Shown one piece after another: positions 33,442 through 33,841 of a stretch of 33,841 bases of DNA. Both the position numbers and the translations under genes were made by a program. Below the pieces are notes generated by a model. That model was not told the DNA's origin and made no database searches. It saw nothing but the letters and a program-made list of their open reading frames with translations. This stretch comes from Spirochaetales bacterium. GTDB lineage: Bacteria > Spirochaetota > Spirochaetia > Sphaerochaetales > Sphaerochaetaceae. Within the stretch, counting starts at the first letter, position 1, and every line of letters begins with the position of its first letter. The DNA lies in contig JAAYQW010000101.1 of assembly GCA_012519115.1 (NCBI GenBank), positions 1-33,841 on the forward strand, written 5' to 3'.

Positions 33442-33841
33442 CACCTTTTATTTAATCACATAATCAGTAATTAAGTTATTGTAATACATAGGATTCTAGA
33501 TAAAGTTGAAGGTAAAGAATATGAACATACTATTTTATGATTTTTATGGACTGTAAGCGATTAATTCGTTGAAATTGTTAAATTTGTTTAGACCCTCTGG
33601 ACACATTTACTCAAAAAGTCTATGATGCGTTCCTGTTCGGCTCTTTTCAAGAGTCGACGTTTTTTGAGAGTTTAGCGTAGGGAAGGAAATGAGAGAGGGA
33701 ATGCACCCGCAAGGGGGCTTCCAGTCAATTTCGAAGATGAAGACAAGAACAAGAGATGTCGGCATCGTCCGAGTTGGATTGGCTCTTAAGAATCAAAAAG
33801 AGCCCGGATTTTCGGATTCGGGAATTAGGATGACGGAGAGT
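33442..33841. other. 400 bases with no recognised gene; AT-rich then hairpin-rich
   Basis: The first 150 bases are clearly AT-richer than the rest of the window and hold only an 11-codon frame (33521-33556) with a weak AAGG. Past about 33590 the composition returns to normal. A hairpin GGCTCTT/AAGAGTC (33639-33655) is followed by six T residues from 33660 on the plus strand. GGCTCTT recurs at 33781, paired with 33798-33804. I see no coding signal; it could be the end of a mobile element beyond the edge, but that is only a guess. Confidence 0.4.
33803..33822 (-). terminator. Possible terminator of a leftward gene beyond the window
   Basis: CCCGGAT (33803-33809) and ATTCGGG (33816-33822) pair with one G-U; on the minus strand the stem is followed by CTCTTTTTG. 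Confidence 0.45.

Noticed and set aside
1-33841. CRISPR array, prophage or complete insertion sequence
   Set aside because: No regularly spaced repeats, phage genes, integrase or transposase were seen.

Overview
The window reads as an ordinary chromosomal segment from a spirochaete, possibly near Sphaerochaeta or Treponema. This is inference from gene content: an S2 protein with a long acidic tail next to EF-Ts, a bacterial XPB-type helicase, two divergent EF-G paralogues close together, a queuosine-precursor transporter, and TTGACA/TATAAT-type promoters with AGGAGG ribosome sites. Genes are very tightly packed. Two convergent pairs share their stop codons inside a TTAA palindrome. No phage, CRISPR array or complete insertion sequence was seen.

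Left part (1-12438). A leftward cluster encodes an ABC-F ATPase, Maf, ribosomal protein S2 and EF-Ts (cut by the window edge). Divergent from it is a fused AroD-AroE enzyme. Facing that is a five-gene leftward operon whose genes overlap or nearly touch: small membrane protein, shikimate kinase, chorismate synthase, XPB-like helicase, and a protein with an XPB N-terminal-like domain. Three shikimate-pathway genes thus surround a DNA-repair or transcription helicase pair. A dNTP triphosphohydrolase (dgt) runs rightward and meets nrdR, so two genes concerned with dNTP supply are back to back.

Middle (12900-25100). An ACT-domain protein, a THEP1-like NTPase and a YhhQ-type transporter run rightward. 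An inositol-monophosphatase-family gene opposes them, followed by mfd and trmB. Then come an EF-G-like GTPase with an altered switch II, a REC-PAS-PAS-GGDEF(degenerate)-EAL protein, and a small XRE regulator with a palindromic operator.

Right part (25235-33841), all leftward. A second EF-G is followed by a Zn/Cd-type P-ATPase gene interrupted by an exact 4-bp tandem duplication, although its promoter and SmtB-like operator look intact. Next are a periplasmic TPR-like protein, an aldehyde dehydrogenase that is probably translated from a leaderless mRNA, and an M42 aminopeptidase. In front of the M42 gene is its own promoter, a structured RNA and a 16-bp terminator hairpin ending just before the ribosome site. 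This is the best candidate here for an undescribed regulatory RNA. Two tRNA genes (Glu, Lys) with promoter and terminator follow, then about 400 bases of AT-richer DNA in which no gene was recognised.
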